NCBI RefSeq assembly: GCF_001307155.1
Contig: NZ_CP012830.1
Location: 2,432,501 to 2,496,500, forward strand
Origin: Pseudomonas fluorescens
Lineage (GTDB): Bacteria > Pseudomonadota > Gammaproteobacteria > Pseudomonadales > Pseudomonadaceae
Direction of reading: 5' to 3'
Length of the DNA stretch: 64,000 nucleotides
Under the pieces are notes generated by a model, which made no database searches, was not told where the DNA came from, and worked only from the letters and a program-made list of their open reading frames with translations. Both the position numbers and the translations under genes were made by a program. Below are positions 17,601 to 29,600 of the stretch, in pieces; the first letter of the stretch is position 1, and every line of letters starts with the position of its first letter.

Positions 17601-20600
17601 GACCACATTGACGGTGGTGGTGGCGACGTTGGAGTAATTGCTGCCGTCGGTCACCGTCACGGTGATGGTCCGCGGCGTGGTGCTCGGGTCTTCACTGTTG
17701 TTGGTGAAGGTGATGTTCTTGATCTGCTGCATGTAGTCGGCCAGCGTTGCATTGCCGGACAGCGTCAGGGTGATCGAACCATCCTTGCTGTTGGCGTTGA
17801 TGCTGATGCCGTTGACGCTGTTGCCCAGGTTCAGCGAGTCGCCCGGCTGACGGTTGGTCAACACGATGGTGGCGCCGGTCAGCATGGTGCTGTCCGGGTC
17901 AGTGATCGTGAGGTCGGTGTCGCCAATCGATACGCCCGGGCCGGTGGTGCCTTCGGTGAAGGTGACGTTGTAATTGGCACCGGTCGCGCCGCTGGAGTTG
18001 TTGGCGTCCAGGTCGATGACGGGCGGAGCATCGTTGTCGATGATTGACGTGTTGACGCTGCCATTGGTGCTGCTGACCACCAGGTTTTCGAAGTTGCCAC
18101 CGCTGGCCGAGTCGATCTTGACCACGATGTTTTCAGTAGGCTCGGTGATCTTGTCGTCGATGGTCGCGATATTGAAGCTGGCGCTGCTGGCACCCGCCGG
18201 GATTTTCACCGTGTACACACCGGTAAAGTCCGAGCCGTCGGTGGCCGTGCCGCTGTAGACGATCTTCAGCGTCACGTCGGTTTGCGCCGGGTGCGTCAGG
18301 GTCACGGTGTAGCTGGCAGTCTGGCCTTCGGTGACCTGACTGCTGCCGCTGATGCTGACCTCGGTTTTATCGATGGTGTCGGTGACGCTGGTTACCGCTG
18401 GGGTATCGCTGGTGACCAGTTTTTCGAAATTGCCACCGGTGCTGGCGGTGATCTTGGCGTTGACCGAGCCGGCGTCGAGGTAGACATCATCTTTCGGCGC
18501 GGCGAAGTTCACCGAACCGCTGGTTTTGCCAGCGTCGATGTTGATGACTGCACCGTTGCTCAGGGTCACGGTCATCGCGGTGCCGGCCGGGTTGGTCAGG
18601 GTCGCGGTGTAGGTGATCTGGCCACCTTCAGCCACGGAACCGGTCGCGCTCAGCGTCAGGTTGGTGGTGTCGACGGTGTCGGTCACGCTGGTGCTGACCG
18701 GGGTTTTGTCGGCGACCAGGTTTTCGTAGTTGCCGCCGCTGACGTTGGTGATGGCGTTGGTCAGCGGGGTGTGGCCGACCAGCGCGTCGTTCGGCGCAGT
18801 GGTGGTCGCGGTGCCGCTGGACTGGCCGACCGGAATGGTGATGGTCTGGCCGTTGGCCAGGGTCACGATCACTGCCGAACCGGTCACTGGCGCGCTGACG
18901 GTGGCGGTGTAGGTGACAGTGCCGCCTTCGGCTGCCGAGTCAGTCGCGGTCAGTTTCACCGTCGAGGTGTCGATGGTGTCGGTAACGTTGGTGACTGCAG
19001 GTGTGCTGCTGGTGACCAGGTTCTCGAAGTTACCGCCGGTGGCGGTGGAGATCGTTGCCTGGACCTTGCCGGCGTCGAGGTAGACGTCGTCTTTTGGTGC
19101 GTCGACCACTACGGTGCCGGTGGTTTTGCCAGCGTCGATGTTGATGACTGCACCGTTGCTCAGGGTCACGGTCACTGGCGTGCCGGCGGCGTTGGTCAGG
19201 GTCGCGGTGTAGGTGATCTGGCCACCTTCAGCCACGGAACCGGTTGCGCTCAGCGTCAGGTTGGTGGTGTCGACGGTGTCGGTCACGGTGGTGCTGACCG
19301 GGGTTTTGTCGGCGACCAGGTTTTCGTAGTTGCCGCCGCTGACGTTGGTAATCGCGTTGGTCAGCGGGGTGTGGCCAACCAGCGCGTCGTTTGGCGCGGT
19401 GGTGGTCGCGGTGCCGCTGGACTGGCCGACTGGAATGGTGATGGTCTGGCCGTTGGCCAACGTCACGATCACTGCCGAACCGGTGACTGGCGCCGAGACG
19501 GTTGCGGTGTAGGTGACGGTGCCGCCTTCGGCTGCCGAATCGGTCGCGGTCAGTTTCACCGTCGAGGTGTCGATGGTGTCGGTAACGTTGGTGACCGCAG
19601 GTGTGCTGCTGGTGACCAGGTTCTCGAAGTTGCCGCCGGTGGCGGTGGAGATCGTTGCCTGGACCTTGCCGGCGTCGAGGTAGACGTCGTCTTTGGGTGC
19701 GTCGACCACTACGGTGCCGGTGGTTTTGCCGGCGTCGATGTTGATCACTGCACCGTTGCTCAGGGTCACGGTCACTGGCGTGCCGGCGGCGTTGGTCAGG
19801 GTCGCGGTGTAGGTGATGTGCCCGCCTTCGGCCACGGAACCGGTCGCCGTCAGGGACAGGCCGGTGTTATCGATCGAATCGGTGATCGTCGTAACGGCTG
19901 GGGTGGTGCTCGGGGTCAGCTGCTCGAAATTGCCACCGCTGGTGCTTTCGATGGTGGTGCTGACGGTGCTGCCGTTTTTGTAGACGTCGTTGGCCGGGGT
20001 ATCGACCACCACGCTGCCGGTGGTTTTGCCGGCTTCGATGTTGATCACTGCGCCGTTCGACAGGGTGACGGTCATCGGCGTGCCGGCCGGGTTGGTCAGG
20101 GTGGCGGTGTAAGTGATCTGACCGCCTTCAACCACCGAACCGGTCGCCGTCAGGCTCAGCCCGGTGTTGTCGATCGAGTCGGTGATGGTGGTGACCGCCG
20201 GGGTGGTGCTCGGGGTCAACTGTTCGAAATTGCCACCGGTGGTGCTTTCGATGGTGGTGCTGACGGTGCTACCGTTTTTGTAGACGTCGTTGGCCGGGGT
20301 ATCGACCACCACCGAGCCGCTGGTTTTACCGGCTTCGATGTTGATCACCGCGCCGTTGCTCAGCGTGACAGTCATCGCGGTGCCCGCCGGGTTGCTCAGG
20401 GTCGCGGTGTAGGTGATCTGGCCACCTTCGGTAATGGTGTTATTGGCGGTGAGCGTCAGGCCGGTGTTATCGATCGAATCGGTGATGGTGGTCACCGCCG
20501 GCGTCGTGCTTGGGGTCAACTGTTCGAAGTTGCCGCCCGTGGTGCTTTCGATGGTGGTGCTGACGGTGCTGCCGTTTTTGTAGACGTCGTTGGCCGGGGT

Positions 20601-23600
20601 GTCGACCACCACGCTGCCGGACGTTTTACCGGCTTCGATGTTGATCACGGCGCCGTTCGACAGGGTCACGCTCATCGCGGTGCCGGCCGGGTTGGTCAGG
20701 GTGGCGGTATAAGTGATCTGGCCGCCTTCGGTAATGGTGTTGTTGGCGGTGAGCGTCAGGCCGGTGTTGTCGATCGAATCGGTGATGGTGGTGACCGCCG
20801 GGGTGGTGCTTGGGGTCAACTGTTCGAAGTTGCCACCGCTGGTGCTTTCAATGGTGGTGCTGACGGTGCTGCCGTTTTTATAGACGTCGTTGGCCGGGGT
20901 GTCGACCACCACGGAACCGGTGGTTTTGCCGGCCTCGATGTTGATCACCGCACCGTTGCTGAGCGTGACGGTCATCGGCGTGCCGGCCGGATTGCTCAAG
21001 GTGGCGGTGTAGGTGATCTGGCCGCCTTCAACCACAGAACCATTCGCCGTCAGGCTCAGGCCGGTGTTGTCGATCGAGTCGGTGATCGTGGTGACCGCCG
21101 GCGTCGTGCTCGGGGTCAGCTGCTCGAAGTTGCCGCCGCTGGTGCTTTCGATGGTGGTGCTGACGGTGCTGCCGTTTTTGTAGACGTCGTTGGCCGGGGT
21201 ATCGACCACCACGGAACCGGAAGTTTTACCGGCTTCGATGTTGATGACGGCGCCGTTCGACAGGGTCACGCTCATCGCGGTGCCGGCCGGGTTGGTCAGC
21301 GTCGCGGTGTAAGTGATCTGCCCGCCTTCGGTGACCGAACCGGTGGCTGCCAGGGACAGCCCGGTGTTGTCGATCGAATCGGTGATCGTCGTAACGGCCG
21401 GGGTGGTGCTTGGGGTCAGCTGTTCGAAATTGCCGCCGCTGGTGCTTTCGATGGTAGTGCTGACGGTGCTGCCGTTTTTGTAGACGTCATTGGCCGGGGT
21501 GTCGACCACCACCGAGCCGGTGGTTTTACCAGCTTCGATGTTGATTACGGCGCCATTCGACAGGGTCACGCTCATCGCGGTGCCGGCCGGATTGCTCAGC
21601 GTCGCGGTGTAAGTGATTTGACCGCCTTCGGTGACCGAACCGGTTGCTGCCAGGGACAGGCCGGTGTTGTCGATCGAGTCGGTGATCGTCGTAACCGCCG
21701 GGGTGGTGCTTGGGGTCAGCTGTTCGAAATTGCCGCCGCTGGTGCTTTCGATGGTGGTGCTAACGGTGCTGCCGTTCTTGTAGACGTCGTTGGCCGGGGT
21801 ATCGACCACCACCGAGCCAGTGGTTTTACCGGCTTCGATGTTGATGACGGCGCCGTTCGACAGGGTCACGCTCATCGCGGTGCCGGCCGGGTTGGTCAGG
21901 GTGGCGGTATAGGTGATCTGCCCGCCTTCGGTGACCGAACCGGTGGCTGCCAGGGACAGGCCGGTGTTGTCGATCGAGTCGGTGATCGTCGTCACCGCCG
22001 GGGTGGTGCTCGGGGTCAGCTGCTCGAAGTTGCCGCCCGTGGTGCTTTCGATGGTGGTGCTGACGGTGCTGCCGTTCTTGTAGACGTCGTTGGCCGGGGT
22101 ATCGACCACCACCGAGCCAGTGGTTTTACCGGCTTCGATGTTGATGACGGCGCCGTTCGACAGGGTCACGCTCATCGCGGTGCCGGCCGGGTTGGTCAGC
22201 GTCGCGGTGTAAGTGATCTGACCGCCTTCGGTAATGGTGTTGTCGGCAGTGAGCGTCAGCCCAGTGTTATCGATCGAATCGGTAATGGTCGTAACGGCTG
22301 GGGTGGTGCTTGGAGTCAGCTGTTCGAAATTGCCACCGGTGGTGCTCTCGATGGTGGTGCTGACGGTGCTGCCGTTTTTGTAGACGTCATTGGCCGGGGT
22401 GTCGACCACCACCGAGCCGGTGGTTTTACCAGCTTCGATGTTGATGACGGCGCCGTTCGACAGGGTCACGCTCATCGCGGTGCCGGCCGGGTTGGTCAGC
22501 GTCGCGGTGTAAGTGATCTGACCGCCTTCGGTAATGGTGTTGTCGGCAGTGAGCGTCAGCCCAGTGTTATCGATCGAATCGGTAATGGTCGTAACGGCTG
22601 GGGTGGTGCTTGGAGTCAGCTGTTCGAAATTGCCACCGGTGGTGCTCTCGATGGTGGTGCTGACGGTGCTGCCGTTTTTGTAGACGTCATTGGCCGGGGT
22701 GTCGACCACCACCGAGCCGGTGGTTTTACCAGCTTCGATGTTGATGACGGCGCCGTTCGACAGGGTCACGCTCATCGCGGTGCCGGCCGGGTTGGTCAGC
22801 GTCGCGGTGTAAGTGATCTGACCGCCTTCGGTAATGGTGTTGTCGGCAGTGAGCGTCAGCCCAGTGTTATCGATCGAATCGGTAATGGTCGTAACGGCTG
22901 GGGTGGTGCTTGGAGTCAGCTGTTCGAAATTGCCACCGGTGGTGCTCTCGATGGTGGTGCTGACGGTGCTGCCGTTTTTGTAGACGTCATTGGCCGGGGT
23001 GTCGACCACCACCGAGCCGGTGGTTTTACCAGCTTCGATGTTGATGACGGCGCCGTTCGACAGGGTCACGCTCATCGCGGTGCCGGCCGGGTTGGTCAGC
23101 GTCGCGGTGTAAGTGATCTGACCGCCTTCGGTAATGGTGTTGTCGGCAGTGAGCGTCAGCCCAGTGTTATCGATCGAATCGGTAATGGTCGTAACGGCCG
23201 GGGTGGTGCTTGGGGTCAGCTGTTCGAAATTGCCGCCGCTGGTGCTTTCGATGGTGGTGCTGACGGTGCTGCCGTTTTTGTAGACGTCATTCGCCGGGGT
23301 ATCGACCACCACGCTGCCGGTGGTTTTGCCGGCCTCGATGTTGATCACCGCGCCGTTCGACAGGGTCACGCTCATCGCGGTGCCGGCCGGATTGGTCAGC
23401 GTCGCGGTGTAGGTGATCTGGCCGCCTTCGGTAATCGTGTTGTCGGCGGTGAGTGTCAGCCCGGTGTTATCGATCGAGTCGGTAATGGTCGTGACCGCCG
23501 GCGTCGTGCTCGGGGTCAACTGCTCGAAGTTGCCGCCCGTGGTGCTTTCGATGGTGGTGCTGACGGTGCTGCCGTTTTTGTAGACGTCATTGGCCGGGGT

Positions 23601-26600
23601 ATCGACCACCACCGAGCCGGTGGTTTTACCAGCTTCGATGTTGATCACGGCGCCATTGCTGAGCGTGACAGTCATCGGCGTGCCCGCCGGGTTGCTCAGC
23701 GTCGCGGTGTAAGTGATTTGACCGCCTTCGGTGACCGAACCGGTTGCTGCCAGGGACAGCCCGGTGTTGTCGATCGAATCGGTGATGGTGGTGACCGCCG
23801 GAGTGGTGCTTGGGGTCAACTGCTCGAAGTTGCCGCCCGTGGTGCTCTCGATGGTGGTGCTGACCGTGCTGCCGTTTTTGTAAACATCGTTCGCTGGGGT
23901 GTCGACCACCACGCTGCCGGAAGTCTTGCCGGCCTCGATGTTGATCACCGCGCCGTTCGACAGCGTGACGGTCATCGGCGTGCCAGCCGGATTGCTCAGC
24001 GTCGCGGTGTAGGTGATCTGGCCGCCTTCGGTAATCGTGTTGTCGGCGGTGAGCGTCAGCCCGGTGTTGTCGATCGAGTCGGTGATGGTAGTGACCGCCG
24101 GCGTCGTGCTCGGGGTCAACTGCTCGAAGTTGCCGCCGGTGGTGCTTTCGATGGTGGTGCTGACGGTGCTGCCGTTTTTGTAGACGTCGTTGGCCGGGGT
24201 ATCGACCACCACGGAACCAGTGGTTTTGCCGGCCTCGATGTTGATCACCGCGCCGTTCGACAGGGTCACGCTCATCGCGGTGCCGGCCGGGTTGGTCAGG
24301 GTGGCGGTGTAAGTGATCTGGCCGCCTTCAACCACAGAACCATTCGCCGTCAGGCTCAGGCCGGTATTGTCGATCGAATCGGTGATCGTGGTGACCGCCG
24401 GGGTGGTGCTTGGGGTCAACTGTTCGAAGTTGCCACCGGTGGTGCTTTCGATGGTGGTGCTGACGGTGCTGCCGTTTTTGTAAACGTCGTTGGCCGGGGT
24501 ATCGACCACCACCGAGCCGGTGGTTTTACCAGCTTCGATGTTGATGACGGCGCCGTTCGACAGGGTCACGCTCATCGCGGTGCCGGCCGGGTTGGTCAGC
24601 GTCGCGGTGTAAGTGATCTGACCGCCTTCGGTAATGGTGTTATTGGCGGTGAGCGTCAGGCCGGTGTTATCGATCGAGTCGGTAATCGTGGTGACCGCCG
24701 GTGTGGTGCTCGGGGTCAGCTGCTCGAAGTTGCCGCCCGTGGTGCTTTCGATGGTGGTGCTGACGGTGCTGCCGTTTTTGTAGACGTCATTGGCCGGGGT
24801 GTCGACCACCACGGAACCGGTGGTTTTGCCGGCCTCGATGTTGATCACTGCACCGTTGGACAGGGTCACGCTCATCGCGGTGCCGGCCGGATTGGTCAGC
24901 GTCGCGGTGTAGGTGATCTGGCCACCTTCGGTAATGCTGTTATTGGCGGTGAGCGTCAGGCCGGTGTTATCGATCGAATCGGTAATCGTCGTAACGGCCG
25001 GTGTGGTGCTTGGGGTCAACTGTTCGAAATTGCCGCCCGTGGTGCTTTCAATGATGGTGCTGACGGTGCTGCCGTTTTTGTAAACGTCATTCGCCGGGGT
25101 ATCGACCACCACGCTGCCGGTGGTTTTGCCGGCCTCGATGTTGATCACCGCGCCGTTCGACAGCGTCACGCTCATCGCGGTGCCGGCCGGGTTGGTCAGG
25201 GTGGCGGTGTAGGTGATCTGGCCGCCTTCAACCACCGAACCGGTCGCCGTCAGGCTCAGGCCGGTGTTGTCGATCGAATCGGTGATCGTCGTCACCGCTG
25301 GCGTGGTGCTTGGCACCAGGTTTTCAAAGTTGCCACCGGTAGCCCCGGTGATGGTGGTGCTGACGGTGCTGCCGTTTTTGTAGACGTCATTCGCCGGGGT
25401 ATCGACCACCACGGAACCGGTGGTTTTGCCGGCTTCGATGTTGATTACCGCGCCGTTCGACAGCGTGACGGTCATCGGCGTGCCAGCCGGATTGCTCAAG
25501 GTGGCGGTGTAGGTGATCTGGCCGCCTTCAACCACAGAACCATTCGCCGTCAGGCTCAGGCCGGTGTTGTCGATCGAGTCGGTGATCGTCGTAACGGCCG
25601 GCGTCGTGCTTGGGGTCAACTGTTCGAAGTTGCCGCCCGTGGTGCTTTCGATGGTGGTGCTGACGGTGCTGCCGTTTTTGTAGACGTCGTTGGCCGGGGT
25701 GTCGACCACCACGCTGCCGGACGTTTTACCGGCTTCGATGTTGATCACGGCGCCGTTCGACAGGGTCACGCTCATCGCGGTGCCGGCCGGGTTGGTCAGG
25801 GTGGCGGTATAAGTGATCTGGCCGCCTTCGGTAATGGTGTTGTTGGCGGTGAGCGTCAGGCCGGTGTTGTCGATCGAATCGGTGATGGTGGTGACCGCCG
25901 GGGTGGTGCTTGGGGTCAACTGTTCGAAGTTGCCACCGCTGGTGCTTTCAATGGTGGTGCTGACGGTGCTGCCGTTTTTATAGACGTCGTTGGCCGGGGT
26001 GTCGACCACCACGGAACCGGTGGTTTTGCCGGCCTCGATGTTGATCACCGCACCGTTGCTGAGCGTGACGGTCATCGGCGTGCCGGCCGGATTGCTCAAG
26101 GTGGCGGTATAGGTGATCTGCCCGCCTTCGGTGACCGAACCGGTGGCTGCCAGGGACAGGCCGGTGTTGTCGATCGAGTCGGTGATCGTCGTCACCGCCG
26201 GGGTGGTGCTCGGGGTCAGCTGCTCGAAGTTGCCGCCCGTGGTGCTTTCGATGGTGGTGCTGACGGTGCTGCCGTTCTTGTAGACGTCGTTGGCCGGGGT
26301 ATCGACCACCACCGAGCCAGTGGTTTTACCGGCTTCGATGTTGATGACGGCGCCGTTCGACAGGGTCACGCTCATCGCGGTGCCGGCCGGGTTGGTCAGG
26401 GTGGCGGTGTAAGTGATCTGCCCGCCTTCGGTGACCGAACCGGTGGCTGCCAGGGACAGCCCGGTGTTGTCGATCGAGTCGGTGATCGTCGTCACCGCCG
26501 GGGTGGTGCTCGGGGTCAGCTGTTCGAAATTGCCGCCCGTGGTGCTTTCGATGGTGGTGCTGACGGTACTGCCGTTCTTGTAGACGTCATTCACCGGGGT

Positions 26601-29600
26601 ATCGACCACCACCGAACCGCTGGTTTTACCGGCCTCGATGTTGATGACGGCGCCATTCGACAGGGTCACGCTCATCGCGGTACCGGCCGGGTTGCTCAGC
26701 GTCGCGGTGTAGGTGATCTGGCCGCCTTCAACCACAGAACCATTCGCCGTCAGGCTCAGGCCGGTGTTATCGATCGAGTCGGTGATGGTGGTGACCGCCG
26801 GGGTGGTGCTTGGAGTCAGCTGTTCGAAATTGCCACCGGTGGTGCTCTCGATGGTGGTGCTGACGGTGCTGCCGTTTTTGTAGACGTCATTCGCCGGGGT
26901 GTCGACCACCACGGAACCGGACGTTTTACCGGCTTCGATGTTGATTATGGCGCCATTGCTGAGCGTGACGGTCATCGGCGTGCCGGCCGGGTTGCTCAGG
27001 GTCGCGGTGTAGGTGATCTGACCGCCTTCGGTGACCGAACCGGTCGCCGTCAGGCTCAGCCCGGTGTTGTCGATCGAGTCGGTGATGGTGGTGACCGCCG
27101 GGGTGGTGCTCGGGGTCAACTGTTCGAAGTTGCCGCCCGTGGTGCTTTCAATGGTGGTGCTGACGGTGCTGCCGTTTTTGTAGACGTCGTTGGCCGGGGT
27201 ATCGACTACCACGGAACCAGTGGTTTTACCGGCTTCGATGTTGATCACTGCACCGTTGGACAGGGTCACGGTCATCGCGGTGCCGGCTGGATTGCTCAGC
27301 GTCGCGGTGTAAGTGATCTGGCCACCTTCGGTAATGGTGCTGTCGGCAGTGAGCGTCAGTCCGGTGTTATCGATCGAATCGGTGATGGTGGTGACCGCCG
27401 GGGTGGTGCTCGGGGTCAACTGTTCGAAGTTGCCACCGGTGGTGCTTTCAATGGTGGTGCTGACGGTGCTGCCGTTTTTGTAGACGTCGTTGGCTGGGGT
27501 GTCGACCACCACGCTGCCGGAAGTCTTGCCGGCTTCGATGTTGATCACGGCGCCGTTCGACAGGGTCACGCTCATCGCGGTGCCGGCTGGATTGCTCAGC
27601 GTCGCGGTGTAGGTGATCTGGCCACCTTCGGTAATGGTGCTGTCGGCAGTGAGCGTCAGTCCGGTGTTATCGATCGAATCGGTGATGGTGGTGACCGCCG
27701 GGGTGGTGCTCGGGGTCAACTGTTCGAAGTTGCCGCCCGTGGTGCTTTCGATGGTGGTGCTGACGGTGCTGCCGTTTTTGTAAACGTCGTTGGCTGGGGT
27801 GTCGACCACCACGCTGCCGGAAGTCTTGCCGGCTTCGATGTTGATGACGGCGCCGTTCGACAGGGTCACGCTCATCGCGGTGCCGGCCGGATTGCTCAGG
27901 GTCGCGGTGTAGGTGATCTGGCCGCCTTCGGTGACCGAACCGGTCGCCGTCAGGCTCAGGCCGGTGTTGTCGATCGAGTCGGTGATGGTGGTGACCGCCG
28001 GCGTGGTGCTCGGGGTCAGCTGTTCGAAATTGCCGCCCGTGGTGCTTTCGATGGTGGTGCTGACGGTGCTGCCGTTCTTGTAGACGTCGTTGGCCGGGGT
28101 ATCGACCACCACCGAGCCAGTGGTTTTACCGGCTTCGATGTTGATGACGGCGCCGTTCGACAGGGTCACGCTCATCGCGGTGCCGGCCGGGTTGCTCAGC
28201 GTTGCGGTGTAAGTGATCTGGCCGCCTTCGGTGACCGAACCGGTCGCCGTCAGGCTCAGCCCGGTGTTGTCGATCGAGTCGGTGATGGTGGTGACCGCCG
28301 GGGTAGTGCTCGGGGTCAACTGTTCGAAGTTGCCGCCCGTGGTGCTTTCGATGGTGGTGCTGACGGTGCTGCCGTTTTTGTAAACGTCGTTGGCTGGGGT
28401 GTCGACCACCACGCTGCCGGAAGTCTTGCCGGCTTCGATGTTGATGACGGCGCCGTTCGACAGGGTCACGCTCATCGCGGTGCCGGCCGGGTTGGTCAGC
28501 GTGGCGGTGTAGGTGATCTGGCCGCCTTCGGTAATGGTGTTGTTGGCGGTGAGCGTCAGCCTGGTGTTGTCGATCGAATCGGTGATCGTCGTCACCGCCG
28601 GCGTGGTGCTTGGGGTCAGCTGTTCGAAATTGCCGCCGCTGGTGCTTTCGATGGTGGTGCTAACGGTGCTGCCGTTTTTGTAGACGTCGTTGGCCGGGGT
28701 GTCGACCACCACGGAACCGGACGTTTTACCGGCTTCGATGTTGATTATGGCGCCATTGCTGAGCGTGACGGTCATCGGCGTGCCGGCCGGATTGGTCAGC
28801 ATCGCGGTGTAAGTGATCTGGCCGCCTTCAACCACAGAACCATTCGCCGTCAGGCTCAGGCCGGTGTTGTCGATCGAGTCGGTGATCGTCGTAACGGCCG
28901 GCGTCGTGCTTGGGGTCAACTGCTCGAAGTTGCCGCCCGTGGTGCTTTCAATGGTGGTGCTGACGGTGCTGCCGTTTTTGTAGACGTCGTTGGCCGGGGT
29001 ATCGACCACCACGGAACCAGTGGTTTTACCGGCTTCGATGTTGATCACGGCACCGTTCGACAGGGTCACGCTCATCGCGGTGCCGGCTGGATTGCTCAGC
29101 GTCGCGGTGTAAGTGATCTGGCCGCCTTCGGTGACCGAACCGGTCGCCGTCAGGCTCAGTCCGGTGTTATCGATCGAATCGGTGATGGTGGTGACCGCCG
29201 GGGTGGTGCTCGGGGTCAACTGTTCGAAGTTGCCACCGCTGGTGCTTTCGATGGTGGTGCTGACCGTGCTGCCGTTTTTGTAGACGTCGTTCGCCGGGGT
29301 GTCGACGTTCACCGTACCGGTGGTTTTGCCGGCTTCGATGGTGATGGTCGAGCCGTTGGACAGGGTCACGGTGACCGGCGTTTGCGCCGGGTTGGTCAAG
29401 GTTGCGGTGTAGGTGATCTGACCGCCTTCGGTGATGGTCGAGCCTGCCGTCAGGGTGACGGTGGTGGTATCAATCGTGTCAGTGACCTGTGTGACGGCGG
29501 GCGTCGGATCAACGGTCAGCACCAGGCCGCCACCACCGGTGGTGCCGGTGACATTGACGGTGATCTGGTGCGGGTCGTTGTAGACACTGTCATTCGGTGC

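Noticed and set aside
18360..29460. CRISPR-like regular repeat
   Set aside because: The 300-bp periodicity is protein-coding tandem repetition without spacers; the same holds for the 306-bp units at 59498-64000.
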